A program made the position numbers and the translations under genes. From the NCBI RefSeq assembly GCF_004403395.1, contig NZ_SOGN01000024.1:37620-101619 (forward strand): a stretch of 64,000 nucleotides of DNA, read 5' to 3'. The notes beneath the pieces were generated by a model. The model had not been told where the DNA came from, ran no database searches, and worked only from the letters and a program-made list of their open reading frames with translations. This stretch comes from Cryobacterium cheniae. Lineage in GTDB: Bacteria > Actinomycetota > Actinomycetes > Actinomycetales > Microbacteriaceae. Below, one piece after another: positions 27,844 through 35,901 of this stretch; the stretch's first letter is position 1, and each line of letters begins with the position of its first letter.

Positions 27844-28827
27844 TCACGGCCCGAACCCGGCGTGACGGATGCCCCAGCGCACCGACCAGGACTCCCCCGG
27901 TTCGACCCAGCGCAGGCCCGCACCCGAATTGAAGGCATTCGCGGGGGCGGTCATGGGCTCGATGGCCACCGCCAGCCCCAGGTAGGGGCCGCCCTGCCCC
28001 TCGAAGGGGAAGTTTCGCGGGGTGAAAACCTGGACGTTGCGGATGCTCTGGTCACCCCAGATCGTGACACTGCGGCCGTCGGGCGCGGTCAGCGAGGCCA
28101 CCCGGGGCGTGCCGGGCTCCTCGCCGGTCACGTCGGACCGCCCCTCGATGGACTCGGGCCCCACGCCGCCGAATCCGTCGTCGAGATCGATGTCGCCCAC
28201 CCGGCGCCCCGCGCGCAGATCGAACCGGGTGCCGACGACGGTGGATTCCCCGACCGGGTTCTGGCGGTCGTCGACGTCGATATGGGTGTGCGCCGCGATG
28301 GTGAGCACGAGGTCCTCGGTGGGGACACCGCCGATCTTCGGGTACGGATGCGCGCCGAGCGCGACCGGGGCCGTCTGCGGGCCCATGTTCCGCACCGTGT
28401 GGGTGACCTCGAGACCGTCGTCCGTGAGCGCGTACCGGACGGTGGTGTCGAGCAGGAACGGATAGCCGGCCTGCGGGAAGACCGTGGCGGCCAGTGTCAC
28501 CGAACCCGGGCTGCGTTCGAGCAGGCGGTAGGGCGAATACCGCAGGAGGCCGTGGATGGCGTTGGACAGTTCCGGCTCGGTGAGCGCCAGCCGCTGCACG
28601 ACGCCCTCGTGGTTCCAGCGGCCGTCCCGGATGCGGTTGGGCCACGGCATCAGCACGATACCCGCCCCCCACGGCGGGGTGGCCTCCGCCGCGAACGGCT
28701 CGACCAGGTCTATGCCGTCCACGGAATACAGGCGGATGCCGGCGGCCACCTCGGTGATGATCGCCCGGGCCGGACCACTCGGCGTGGCCGCCCTCAACTC
28801 ATATTGGACTCCCGTCGCAGCGCGCAT
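27844..28827 (-). CDS. galM: Aldose 1-epimerase family protein (galactose mutarotase-like)
   Basis: 327 residues. A beta-sandwich GalM-like enzyme that interconverts alpha and beta anomers of aldoses. The catalytic pair is recognisable: His in ALGAHPYPKIG and the general-base Glu in VAIEPMTAPANAFNSG. The segment FAAEATPPWGAGIVLMPWPNRI is a conserved sugar-binding strand. It lies 9 bp downstream of the DeoR gene on the same strand and near galT/galK, so it probably serves galactose use. Confidence 0.88.
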   Translation of the reverse strand: MRAATGVQYELRAATPSGPARAIITEVAAGIRLYSVDGIDLVEPFAAEATPPWGAGIVLMPWPNRIRDGRWNHEGVVQRLALTEPELSNAIHGLLRYSPYRLLERSPGSVTLAATVFPQAGYPFLLDTTVRYALTDDGLEVTHTVRNMGPQTAPVALGAHPYPKIGGVPTEDLVLTIAAHTHIDVDDRQNPVGESTVVGTRFDLRAGRRVGDIDLDDGFGGVGPESIEGRSDVTGEEPGTPRVASLTAPDGRSVTIWGDQSIRNVQVFTPRNFPFEGQGGPYLGLAVAIEPMTAPANAFNSGAGLRWVEPGESWSVRWGIRHAGFGP

Positions 28828-28836
28828 GGTGTCAAC

Positions 28837-29769
28837 CTACTCCGGTTGCAGAACGGTCAGGCCCGCCTCGCGGAGGGGCGCCAGCAGGGCCTCGTCGGCC
28901 GCGGCATCCGTCACCAGGGTGTCGAACGCGCGCAGGGGACCGACCTGCCCGAGGTGCACCTGGCCGAGCTTGGAGGCGTCGGCCACGGCGATCGCCCGGG
29001 TCGCGGCGGCGAGCATGAGCGTTTTGATCCCGGCCTCGGGGAGGTTGATGTTGGTGACCCCGTAGCCGGCATCGACGCCGTTGCAGCCGATGAAGGCGAG
29101 GTCGGCGTGCACCTGGCTGAGGACGGTCTGGGCGAGCGGCTCGACCAGGGAATGCTGCAGCGGGCGAAGCGACCCTCCCGTGACGATCACGGTGAACCGC
29201 GGGATGGCCGGTTCGAGGGCGAGGGCGATGCTCAGCCCGTTCGTGATGATGACGACGTCGGTCAGCTCGGTGCGGGCCAGTAGGGCGTGGGCGATCGAGA
29301 GGGTGGTCGTGCCGACATCGAGGATGATGCTCTGCCCGCTCGTGACGAGGGACGCGGCGAGCGCGCCGATCTGCTGCTTGGGCAGCACGGATGACGCGAG
29401 CGCCTCCTCGAAGGAGAACTCCCGCAGCGGGCGGCCGCTGGCGGGCACGGCCGGAACCGCCCCGCCGTGCACGCGCTGCAGCGCTCCGGCGGACTCGAGC
29501 AGGTCGAGGTCCGCCCGCGCCGTGACGCCGGACACCCCGAACGCCTCGCGCAGCTCACGCACCCGCACGAATCCGCGCTCACCGACGAGACGTTGGATCT
29601 GCTCCCGTCGCTGGTGTGCCGGGACGGTGTCGCGATCGGCAGACGCGTCGGTCAGGTCGGTCGGTTCGGTCGGTTCGGTCGGTTCGGTCGGTTCGGTCGG
29701 TTCGGTCGGTTCGGTCGGTTCGGTCGATTCGGTCGGTTCGGTCGATTCGGTCGGTTCGGGAGAAGCCAT
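28837..29769 (-). CDS. DeoR family transcriptional regulator with an EPT-repeat N-terminal tail
   Basis: 310 residues from the ATG at 29769 (a TTG six bases earlier is possible). The start is followed by eleven Glu-Pro/Ser-Thr tripeptides, an extension not found in usual DeoR proteins. The helix-turn-helix (about 50-105) reads RREQIQRLVGERGFVRVRELREAFGVS; the C-terminal DeoRC sugar-phosphate sensor has LDVGTTTLSIAHALL and VTGGSLRPLQHSL. It likely represses the divergent galTK and possibly galM, released by a galactose phosphate. The gap to galT is 84 bp with AT-rich direct repeats TTAGTTT. Confidence 0.88.
   Translation of the reverse strand: MASPEPTESTEPTESTEPTEPTEPTEPTEPTEPTEPTDLTDASADRDTVPAHQRREQIQRLVGERGFVRVRELREAFGVSGVTARADLDLLESAGALQRVHGGAVPAVPASGRPLREFSFEEALASSVLPKQQIGALAASLVTSGQSIILDVGTTTLSIAHALLARTELTDVVIITNGLSIALALEPAIPRFTVIVTGGSLRPLQHSLVEPLAQTVLSQVHADLAFIGCNGVDAGYGVTNINLPEAGIKTLMLAAATRAIAVADASKLGQVHLGQVGPLRAFDTLVTDAAADEALLAPLREAGLTVLQPE
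29659..29757. repeat. In-frame 9-bp tandem repeat coding for EPT tripeptides
   Basis: Eleven consecutive 9-bp units (plus-strand GGTCGGTTC) encode alternating Glu-Pro-Thr or Glu-Ser-Thr at residues 5-37 of the DeoR-type regulator. Because the unit is a multiple of three, copy-number change would lengthen or shorten the tail without frameshift. Confidence 0.92.
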
Positions 29770-29786
29770 ACCCAATCTTCACTTAG

Positions 29787-29806
29787 TTTGCTTTAGTTTT
29801 CAATCC
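29787..29806. promoter_or_regulatory. AT-rich direct repeat in galT/deoR divergent promoter
   Basis: The 78-bp gap between the DeoR and galT starts contains TTAGTTTGC followed by TTTAGTTTTC. AT-rich repeats in a divergent gap beside a DeoR gene are the natural candidate for its operator. No strong symmetric site is visible. Confidence 0.3.
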
Positions 29807-29853
29807 GAAGGATATGGTTTCACTTGCGCAAATCAGCTAGCATGGTTTTCGCC

Positions 29854-31068
29854 ATGAACACACCAGACTTCGTAGCCGACACCGGCATCATCCGTCACCG
29901 CCACACCCTCGCCGATGGTCGGGACCTCATCTACTTCGATGACCCGCAGACCACCCTGCCGCCGGAGCGCGCGGCCGACCTGCGCGAACTCGACCCGCGC
30001 CCCGCCACGGCCCGGATGCGCCAGGACCCCCTCACCGGCGAATGGGTCTCGATCGCCGCCGCCCGCCAGAACCGCGTGTTCCTGCCGCCCGCCCACCTGG
30101 ACCCGCTCGCCCCGTCGACGCCGGGGAACCCGTCCGAGGTACCCAGCAACTACGACGTCGCCGTGTTCGAGAACAAGTCCCCCTCGTTCGGGCCTCTGCT
30201 CACCGACGCGGACGCCCCCGCCGGTCTCGACGACCTGAACACCATCGGCCTGAACCGCATCCGCACCTCCGTCGGCCGCTGCGAGGTCGTCTGCTTCAGC
30301 CCCGAGAACGAGGGTTCGTTCGCGAGCCTGTCCGTCGTGCGGGCCCGCACCGTGATCGAGGCCTGGGCCGAGCGCACCCACGCCCTGTCGCAGCTGCCCG
30401 GCGTGGAACAGGTCTTCCCGTTCGAGAACCGCGGCGAGGCGATCGGCGTCACGCTGCACCACCCGCACGGCCAGATCTATTCCTACCCGTACGTCACACC
30501 GCGCACGCAGCGGGTGATCGCCTCCCTCGACCAGTACGGGCCGAACCTGTTCGCCGACATCCTCGCCAGTGAGCAGGCCGGCGGCCGCGTCATCCTCACC
30601 GGAGAGCACTGGACGGCGTTCGTGCCGTTCGCCGCCCGCTGGCCGATCGAGGTGCACATGCTGCCGCACCGCCACGTGCCCGACTTCGCCGCGACCAGCC
30701 TGGCCGAACGCGACGAGCTGGCCGTGCTCTACCGGCGTCTGCTGCGCGGCATCGACGCCCTCTACGACACCCCGACGCCGTACATCGCGGCCTGGCACCA
30801 GGCCCCGGTCTCGGTGCGCCGGGACGAGATCCGGCTGATGCTGCAGGTGACCAGCCCGCGCCGGGCCGCGGACAAGCTCAAGTTCCTGGCCGGGTCGGAG
30901 GCCGCCATGGGCGCCTGGATCGGCGACGTCACGCCCGAGCAGGCGGCGGACAACATTCGCCGCGCGGTCGAACGCTCCGCCGTGGCGGACGCGGCCGGCG
31001 AGCAGGCCGGCCCCGCAGCATCCGTTCCCACTATCAGCACCACGCTCGAAGGGCAGACCCGCGAATGA
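29854..31068 (+). CDS. galT: Galactose-1-phosphate uridylyltransferase
   Basis: 404 residues from the ATG at 29854 (ATG 29842 also possible; no clear ribosome site, so the mRNA may be leaderless). It exchanges UMP between UDP-glucose and galactose 1-phosphate. Motifs: RQDPLTGEWVSIAAARQNR, FENKSPSFG and the catalytic HHPHGQIYSYP with the uridylylated histidine. galK overlaps its stop by four bases (31065-31068), making a galTK pair. Confidence 0.95.
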   Translation: MNTPDFVADTGIIRHRHTLADGRDLIYFDDPQTTLPPERAADLRELDPRPATARMRQDPLTGEWVSIAAARQNRVFLPPAHLDPLAPSTPGNPSEVPSNYDVAVFENKSPSFGPLLTDADAPAGLDDLNTIGLNRIRTSVGRCEVVCFSPENEGSFASLSVVRARTVIEAWAERTHALSQLPGVEQVFPFENRGEAIGVTLHHPHGQIYSYPYVTPRTQRVIASLDQYGPNLFADILASEQAGGRVILTGEHWTAFVPFAARWPIEVHMLPHRHVPDFAATSLAERDELAVLYRRLLRGIDALYDTPTPYIAAWHQAPVSVRRDEIRLMLQVTSPRRAADKLKFLAGSEAAMGAWIGDVTPEQAADNIRRAVERSAVADAAGEQAGPAASVPTISTTLEGQTRE

Positions 31069-32225
31069 CCGACCTCAGCCAGACCGTGACGGAGGGCTTC
31101 ACGAGCCGCTTCGACGCCTCCCCGACCGGGCTGTGGTCCGCCCCCGGCCGCGTCAACCTGATCGGCGAGCACACCGACTACAACGACGGGTTCGTGTTCC
31201 CCTTCGCGATCAACCGGCGCACGGTCGTCGGGCTGGGCCTGCGCGGCGACCGCCTGCTGCGGGTGGCGAGCTCGTTCGCCGAGGAGACCGTGGAGCTGCC
31301 CCTCGACGACCTGACCCCGGAGAACCTGGCGGGCTGGTCGGCCTACCCGCTCGGCGTGGCCTGGGCCCTCGGCCAGTTCGGCGCCGACTTGTCCGCCCTG
31401 CCCGGCTTCGACGTGTTCATCGACTCGGACGTGCCGATCGGGGCGGGGCTGTCGTCGTCCGCCGCGATCGAGAGCGCGGTCGCCGTGGCCCTGAACGACC
31501 TCTGGCAGTTGGGACTCGACCGCCGCGTGCTCGCCCGGGTGGGCCAGCTGGCCGAGAACCGGGCCGTCGGAGCCCCCACCGGCATCATGGACCAGTCCGC
31601 GTCGCTGCTGGGCGAAGCCGATTCCGCCGTGTTCCTGGACTGCCGCAGCCTCGACGCCGAGGTGATCCCGCTCGGCTTCGACGTGGCCGGCCTCGAACTG
31701 CTGATCATCGACACCCGGGTGAGCCACGCCCACTCGACCGGCGGGTACGCGTCGCGCCGGGCATCCTGTGAGCTGGGTGCACGGATGCTGGGGGTCACCT
31801 CCCTGCGCGACCTCACCGTGGACGACCTGGCCCGGGCCCAGAAGGTGCTCGACGACGAGACGTTCCGCCGGGTGCGGCATGTGGTCACCGAGAACCAGCG
31901 TGTGCAGGACACCGTGCGCACCCTGCGCGAGCAGGGACCGACCGCGATCGGCGCCCTCCTGGACGCCTCGCACGTGTCCATGCGGGACGACTTCGAGATC
32001 TCGGTGCCCGAGCTCGACCTCGCCGTGGAGACCGCCCGCGGCGCCGGGGCCCTCGGCGCCCGGATGACCGGCGGCGGCTTCGGCGGCGCGGCCATCGCCC
32101 TGACCCCGCGTGCCCTGATCCCCGCGGTCACCGCGGCGGTCACGGCCGCGTTCGCGGCTCGGGGTTTCGCGGTCCCGGACCTGTTCGTGGTGCGCGCGGC
32201 CGATGGGGCAGCCCGGGAGCAGTAG
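31065..32225 (+). CDS. galK: Galactokinase
   Basis: 386 residues of the GHMP kinase family. It phosphorylates galactose for GalT. The sugar-binding motif GRVNLIGEHTDYNDG is near residue 27, the ATP-binding motif PIGAGLSSSAAIE near 125, and motif 3 MTGGGFGGAAIAL near 330. Start overlaps galT, implying coupled translation. Followed by a 12-bp terminator stem at 32260. Confidence 0.96.
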   Translation: MTDLSQTVTEGFTSRFDASPTGLWSAPGRVNLIGEHTDYNDGFVFPFAINRRTVVGLGLRGDRLLRVASSFAEETVELPLDDLTPENLAGWSAYPLGVAWALGQFGADLSALPGFDVFIDSDVPIGAGLSSSAAIESAVAVALNDLWQLGLDRRVLARVGQLAENRAVGAPTGIMDQSASLLGEADSAVFLDCRSLDAEVIPLGFDVAGLELLIIDTRVSHAHSTGGYASRRASCELGARMLGVTSLRDLTVDDLARAQKVLDDETFRRVRHVVTENQRVQDTVRTLREQGPTAIGALLDASHVSMRDDFEISVPELDLAVETARGAGALGARMTGGGFGGAAIALTPRALIPAVTAAVTAAFAARGFAVPDLFVVRAADGAAREQ

Positions 32226-32259
32226 CGCGGCGGGGGCCCCGCGAAGCCGGCTGATTCGG

Positions 32260-32303
32260 GCCGGCTCGGGCGGGCTCGGGTCGGCACCCCGGCCCGAGCC
32301 GGC
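32260..32303. terminator. 12-bp GC stem with 20-nt loop
   Basis: Arms 32260-32271 and 32292-32303 (GCCGGCTCGGGC and complement) between convergent galK and the binding-protein gene; a plausible terminator for either. Confidence 0.6.
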
Positions 32304-32321
32304 GCCCCGCGGCGGTGTTGT

Positions 32322-33233
32322 CTACCCCTTCCCGCCGGCGTTCAGGGTGATCGTGTCGAGGCCGCCGTCGGCGACGCCCCACTCGTCCAGGATCGCCCCG
32401 TAGGTGCCGTCGTCGACGAGGGACTGCAGCGCCGCCTGGACCGCCTCGGCCATGCCGGTGTCCTTCGCGACCGCGAGGCCGTAGGGCGCCGCGTCGAAGG
32501 TCTCCCCCGCGGGCTGCAGCTTGCCCTTCAACTGCGCGATCCCGTACAGGGTCACCGGGGAGTCGGCGCTGAAGGCATCGGCCTGGCCGAGCGCGACCGC
32601 GTTCGCGGCGGCATCCTGCGTGTCCAGGGCGAGTTTCTGGATCGGCGGCTTGCCGGCCGCGACGCAGGCGTCACTCTTGCCCGGGATCTCGTCGGTGTCC
32701 TGATAGGTCGTGGACTGAACGGCGACCTTGAGGCCGCACGCGTCGTCGGGGTCGACGGTGTTGCCCGTGGCTGAGGCCCACTGGATGCCGGCGACGTAGT
32801 AGTTCACGAAATCGACCTGCTTCTCCCGCTCCACGTTGTCCGTGAAGGAGGACTCGCCCACGTCGATCTTCCCGCCGAGGATGCCGGGGATGATGTTCTC
32901 GAACCGGGCCACCGTGTACTGGGCCTCGAGCCCGAGTTTGGCGGCGATCGCGTCGCTCATGTCGATCGCCCAGCCGATCGGTTCGCCGGCGTCGTTCTTG
33001 AATTCGTTCGGGGCGTAGTTGGGGCTGGTGCCGAAGACGAGCTTGCCCTTGACGGCGGTCGTGTCCGGGAGCAGCGCGGCGGCCGCTTCGTCCGTGGTCA
33101 CGCCGGCGACCGTGGATCCGGACGACGATCCGTCCGTGTCCTCGCTCGTCGTCGGCGTGGAGTTGTCCACGCAGCCCGTGAGCAGGAGGGCGGCCACGGC
33201 GGCCAGGGCCGGGAGTGCATAACGAGAGCGCAT
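32322..33233 (-). CDS. Amino-acid ABC transporter substrate-binding lipoprotein
   Basis: 303 residues from the ATG at 33233, preceded by AAAGG 8 bp upstream. A lipoprotein signal ends LLLTGC (Cys near 21). SBP family 3 features follow: KLVFGTSPNYAPNEFKN, GWAIDMSDAIAAKLG, VGESSFTDNVEREKQVDFVNYYV. It binds a polar amino acid or opine outside the cell. No permease or ATPase gene adjoins it, so it is an orphan, recruited by a transporter elsewhere or part of a chemosensing/uptake system. Confidence 0.9.
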   Translation of the reverse strand: MRSRYALPALAAVAALLLTGCVDNSTPTTSEDTDGSSSGSTVAGVTTDEAAAALLPDTTAVKGKLVFGTSPNYAPNEFKNDAGEPIGWAIDMSDAIAAKLGLEAQYTVARFENIIPGILGGKIDVGESSFTDNVEREKQVDFVNYYVAGIQWASATGNTVDPDDACGLKVAVQSTTYQDTDEIPGKSDACVAAGKPPIQKLALDTQDAAANAVALGQADAFSADSPVTLYGIAQLKGKLQPAGETFDAAPYGLAVAKDTGMAEAVQAALQSLVDDGTYGAILDEWGVADGGLDTITLNAGGKG

Positions 33234-33346
33234 GGGGCATCCTTTGTGAATCATTCGTCATCGAAGCAATCAGAGGTGCAGCTGTGCCGAGTCTATGGTC
33301 GGTGCCGGTTGCGCCCGGGGAGTGCCGCGCATCCGTCGCCGTACGC

Positions 33347-33410
33347 CGCCGAACTGTGACTTTCGCCCCGCTTCGCCGATCGTTCGGGAGGTCTTCTCAC
33401 AGTTCGGCGA
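33347..33410. repeat. Intergenic palindromic element, type 1, copy 1
   Basis: 64 bp with ends CGCCGAACTGTGA and TCACAGTTCGGCG forming 13-bp terminal inverted repeats. Its reverse complement matches the 64-bp element at 33989-34052 at the ends and in blocks such as GGGGCGAAA. Followed by short imperfect tandem CGAGAGCC units (33408-33440). Confidence 0.7.
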
Positions 33411-33488
33411 GAGCCCGAGAGTCCGAGAGCCCGAGATCCCGAGAGAATGCACAGGGGCGTTGCGGACGACGCGGGCGTCGCGGGCGGG

Positions 33489-33965
33489 TTACGTGGCGAC
33501 CGCGGTGGCCTCGCCGCCGGTGATCCGCACGAGCTCGTCGAAGGTGGTCGGGAACACGGTGTGCGCATGGCCCGCGGCGGCCCAGACGACCGGGAATTCG
33601 GCGAGCGCGACGTCCACCAGGGTGCGCAGCGGCGACGGATGTCCGAGCGGCGCCACCCCGCCGATCACCTGTCCGGTGGCCTGCTTGACCAGATCCTTCG
33701 AGGCAGGTCCGATCGTGCCGCCCAACCGGTCCCCCAGCCAGGCCGCATCGACCCGGTGCGCCCCCGAGGTGAGCACGAGCAGCGGCTCGCCGTCGAGGGT
33801 GAAGACGAGCGAATTCGCGATGGCGCCGACATCGACGCCGAGTGCTTCCGCGGCCGCGGCCGCGGTTGTGGCCGCATCGTCGAACCAGCGGATCTCCGGG
33901 TCGATCCCGTGGGCGCGGAGCGCGTCCCGAACCCGATCGACGGACGGATGCGCGGTATTCACCAT
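33489..33965 (-). CDS. YbaK/EbsC family aminoacyl-tRNA deacylase-like protein
   Basis: 158 residues. The fold is that of YbaK/ProX, which removes mischarged Cys or Ala from tRNA-Pro. Seen: TSGAHRVDAAWLGDRLGG, VIGGVAPLGHPSPLRTLVD and FPVVWAAAGHAHTVFPT, all family blocks. The catalytic lysine of YbaK (in a VFKTL-type motif) is replaced by Asn in GAIANSLVF, a variant seen in other actinobacterial members, so editing activity is uncertain. The gene is bracketed by two inverted copies of a 64-bp palindrome. Confidence 0.88.
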   Translation of the reverse strand: MVNTAHPSVDRVRDALRAHGIDPEIRWFDDAATTAAAAAEALGVDVGAIANSLVFTLDGEPLLVLTSGAHRVDAAWLGDRLGGTIGPASKDLVKQATGQVIGGVAPLGHPSPLRTLVDVALAEFPVVWAAAGHAHTVFPTTFDELVRITGGEATAVAT

Positions 33966-33988
33966 GCCGGAATTCTACGGCCCGTGGT

Positions 33989-34052
33989 CGCCGAGCCGTG
34001 AGAAACGCCCCTGAACACGCTCCGCGAAGGGGCGAAACTCACGGTTCGGCGG
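33989..34052. repeat. Intergenic palindromic element, type 1, copy 2 (inverted)
   Basis: 64 bp with ends CGCCGAGCCGTGAG and CTCACGGTTCGGCGG, inner CGCCCC/GGGGCG pair. It is in opposite orientation to the copy at 33347, on the other side of the YbaK-like gene. Confidence 0.7.
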
Positions 34053-34137
34053 AGGGCGGAGGGCGGATGGTGGACGGAATATCAGGAACAGTGGGAGGAG
34101 GCGGGCCCGGTGGAAACGGAACGCTAGGCTGACGCGT

Positions 34138-34686
34138 ATGACTGCCGACAGCGCCGCCCGCATCATCACCCTTCCCGACCGGCCGGCACCGGTCGTCGCC
34201 GAGAGCGCCTACGTCGCCCCGGGCGCCGTGCTCGTCGGCAACGTCACCCTGGCCGATCACGCCAGCGTCTGGTACAACGCCGTGCTGCGCGCCGAGGCGG
34301 AGCCCATCCGCATCGGCCCCGGCTCCAATCTGCAGGACAACGTCTCCTGCCACGTGGACCACGGGTTCCCGCTGCTCGTCGGCCGGAACGTCTCCGTCGG
34401 GCACGGGGCCGTGCTGCACGGCTGCACGATCGAGGACGGCTCGCTGATCGGCATGATGGCGACCGTGCTGAACGGCGCCGTCATCGGTTCCGGGTCGCTC
34501 GTCGCCGCTGGAGCCGTGGTGCTCGAGGGCACCATCGTACCGCCACGTTCGCTGGTCGCCGGGGTGCCCGCCAAGGTGCGGCGGCCCTTGACGGATGACG
34601 AGGTGGCCGGCCTCGGCCACAACGCCGAGGAGTACCTGCGCCACTCCGCGTTGCACGCTTCGGTGACCGCGCCGCCCGAGGGCTGA
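34138..34686 (+). CDS. Gamma-carbonic-anhydrase-like hexapeptide protein
   Basis: 182 residues. Hexapeptide repeats predict a left-handed beta-helix trimer. Metal-ligand histidines of the YrdA/CamH family are present in SCHVDHGFP and VGHGAVLHGC, followed by IGMMATVLNGAVIG and VAGVPAKVRR. Likely a zinc or iron gamma-class anhydrase or its non-catalytic relative; activity is not proved by motif. Followed by a palindromic element at 34702. Confidence 0.9.
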   Translation: MTADSAARIITLPDRPAPVVAESAYVAPGAVLVGNVTLADHASVWYNAVLRAEAEPIRIGPGSNLQDNVSCHVDHGFPLLVGRNVSVGHGAVLHGCTIEDGSLIGMMATVLNGAVIGSGSLVAAGAVVLEGTIVPPRSLVAGVPAKVRRPLTDDEVAGLGHNAEEYLRHSALHASVTAPPEG

Positions 34687-34701
34687 GCCGGGCGGTTTGG
34701 C

Positions 34702-34769
34702 TCGCGGCGCAGGTTACGGCCCGCGGCGCAGGTTAGAACGTGCGCCGGCTTCCACAGCGTGCGCCGCGA
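34702..34769. repeat. Intergenic palindromic element, type 2, copy 1
   Basis: 68 bp beginning TCGCGGCGCA and ending GTGCGCCGCGA. Its sequence is about 82 percent identical (56 of 68 positions by hand) without gaps to the reverse complement of the element at 59620-59687, 25 kb away. It lies between the gamma-CA gene and folD, outside any gene. Confidence 0.8.
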
Positions 34770-34830
34770 CGACATCGGCATCGGCATCGAGCCCCGCCCG
34801 CACGGTGCTCCGAGAGGTGGCTGATCCGGG

Positions 34831-35715
34831 CTACCGGCTGAGTGACCGCTCCGCGGCCTTCACCACGTTGCAGAGCAGCATGGCGCGGGTCATCGGTCCG
34901 ACGCCGCGCGGGTTCGGGGACAGGAAACCGGCGACCTGGGCGACATCCGGGTGCACGTCACCGGTCAGGGCACCCTTGCCGGTGATCGGGTCGGTCACCC
35001 GGGTGATGCCCACGTCGAGCACCGCGGCGCCGGGCTTGACCCAGTCGGCCTGGATCAGGTGCGGCACGCCGACGGCCGCCACCACGATGTCGGCGCGGCG
35101 CACCTCGCCGGGCAGGTCGACCGTGCGGGAGTGGGTGAGGGTGACCGTGGCGTCCAGGCCCTTGCGGGTGAACAAAAGGCCGAGGGGGCGCCCGACCGTG
35201 AGGCCGCGCCCGACGACGACCACCCGCCGGCCGACGATGGGCACGTCGTAGCGGCGCAGCAGCTCGACGATGCCGGCCGGGGTGCAGGGCAGCGGCGAGT
35301 CCAGCTCGCCCTCGATGCCGAGCACCAACCGGCCGAGATTCGTCGGGTGCAGGCCGTCGGCATCCTTCGACGGGTCGATCAGTTCGAGCATGGCGTTGTC
35401 GCTGTGGCCCACCGGCAGCGGCAGCTGGATGATGTAGCCGGTCACCGCGCGGGCGGAGTTCAGGTCGGCGATGGCGGCGCGCACATCGGCGCTGGTCGCC
35501 GACCCGGGCAGGTCGACGCGGATCGATTCGATGCCGACCTCGGCGCAGTCGCGGTGCTTGCCCGCGACGTACGAGCGCGAACCCGGGTCGTCGCCGACCA
35601 GGAGCGTGCCGAGCCCGGGCACGATGCCGTGAGCGCGCAGCTCCGCGATGCGATCAATGAGCTCGGTCTTGACCGCTGAGGCGGTCTTGACTCCGTCGAG
35701 GGTGATTGCCGTCAT
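34831..35715 (-). CDS. folD: Bifunctional methylene-THF dehydrogenase / methenyl-THF cyclohydrolase
   Basis: 294 residues. It makes 10-formyl-THF from 5,10-methylene-THF. Family blocks: [29 protein letters not shown] with the catalytic lysine, [31 protein letters not shown], and the NADP-binding [16 protein letters not shown]. glyA lies 186 bp upstream on the same strand. The leader between them has a 7-bp tandem repeat and a palindromic element. Both belong to one-carbon metabolism and may share the ZTP riboswitch at 37247. Confidence 0.96.
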   Translation of the reverse strand: MTAITLDGVKTASAVKTELIDRIAELRAHGIVPGLGTLLVGDDPGSRSYVAGKHRDCAEVGIESIRVDLPGSATSADVRAAIADLNSARAVTGYIIQLPLPVGHSDNAMLELIDPSKDADGLHPTNLGRLVLGIEGELDSPLPCTPAGIVELLRRYDVPIVGRRVVVVGRGLTVGRPLGLLFTRKGLDATVTLTHSRTVDLPGEVRRADIVVAAVGVPHLIQADWVKPGAAVLDVGITRVTDPITGKGALTGDVHPDVAQVAGFLSPNPRGVGPMTRAMLLCNVVKAAERSLSR

Positions 35716-35738
35716 TGTGGATCCATTCGATCGTTCGT

Positions 35739-35766
35739 GCTGACTGCTGACTGCTGACTGCTGACT
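35739..35766. repeat. Tandem repeat of four 7-bp units (GCTGACT) in the folD leader
   Basis: Four perfect head-to-tail copies, 24 to 51 bp upstream of the folD start codon, in the region where a promoter or ribosome site would lie. Repeat-number change here could alter folD expression. Confidence 0.85.
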
Positions 35767-35790
35767 GCGGGGTGCCGCAGGTGCGTGCGA

Positions 35791-35866
35791 ATTCGACGGA
35801 GATTGTGGGCGAGACGTCGGTGACGGATGCCGTCAGCGGGTTTCCCACTCAGAATCTCCGTCGAAT
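35791..35866. repeat. Palindromic element between folD and glyA
   Basis: Terminal arms ATTCGACGGAGATT (35791-35804) and its exact complement (35853-35866) are 48 bp apart. Inside is a second hairpin TGACGG-ATG-CCGTCA (35821-35835). A large folded structure of unknown role; may act as terminator of the glyA message. Confidence 0.7.
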
Positions 35867-35901
35867 CCGTTCACATCCAGGGCGTCGGCGCGCGGCGGAC
35901 G

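Noticed and set aside
29659-29757. Tandem repeats considered as a CRISPR array
   Set aside because: Units are contiguous 9-mers without spacers and are in frame in a regulator gene; no cas genes.
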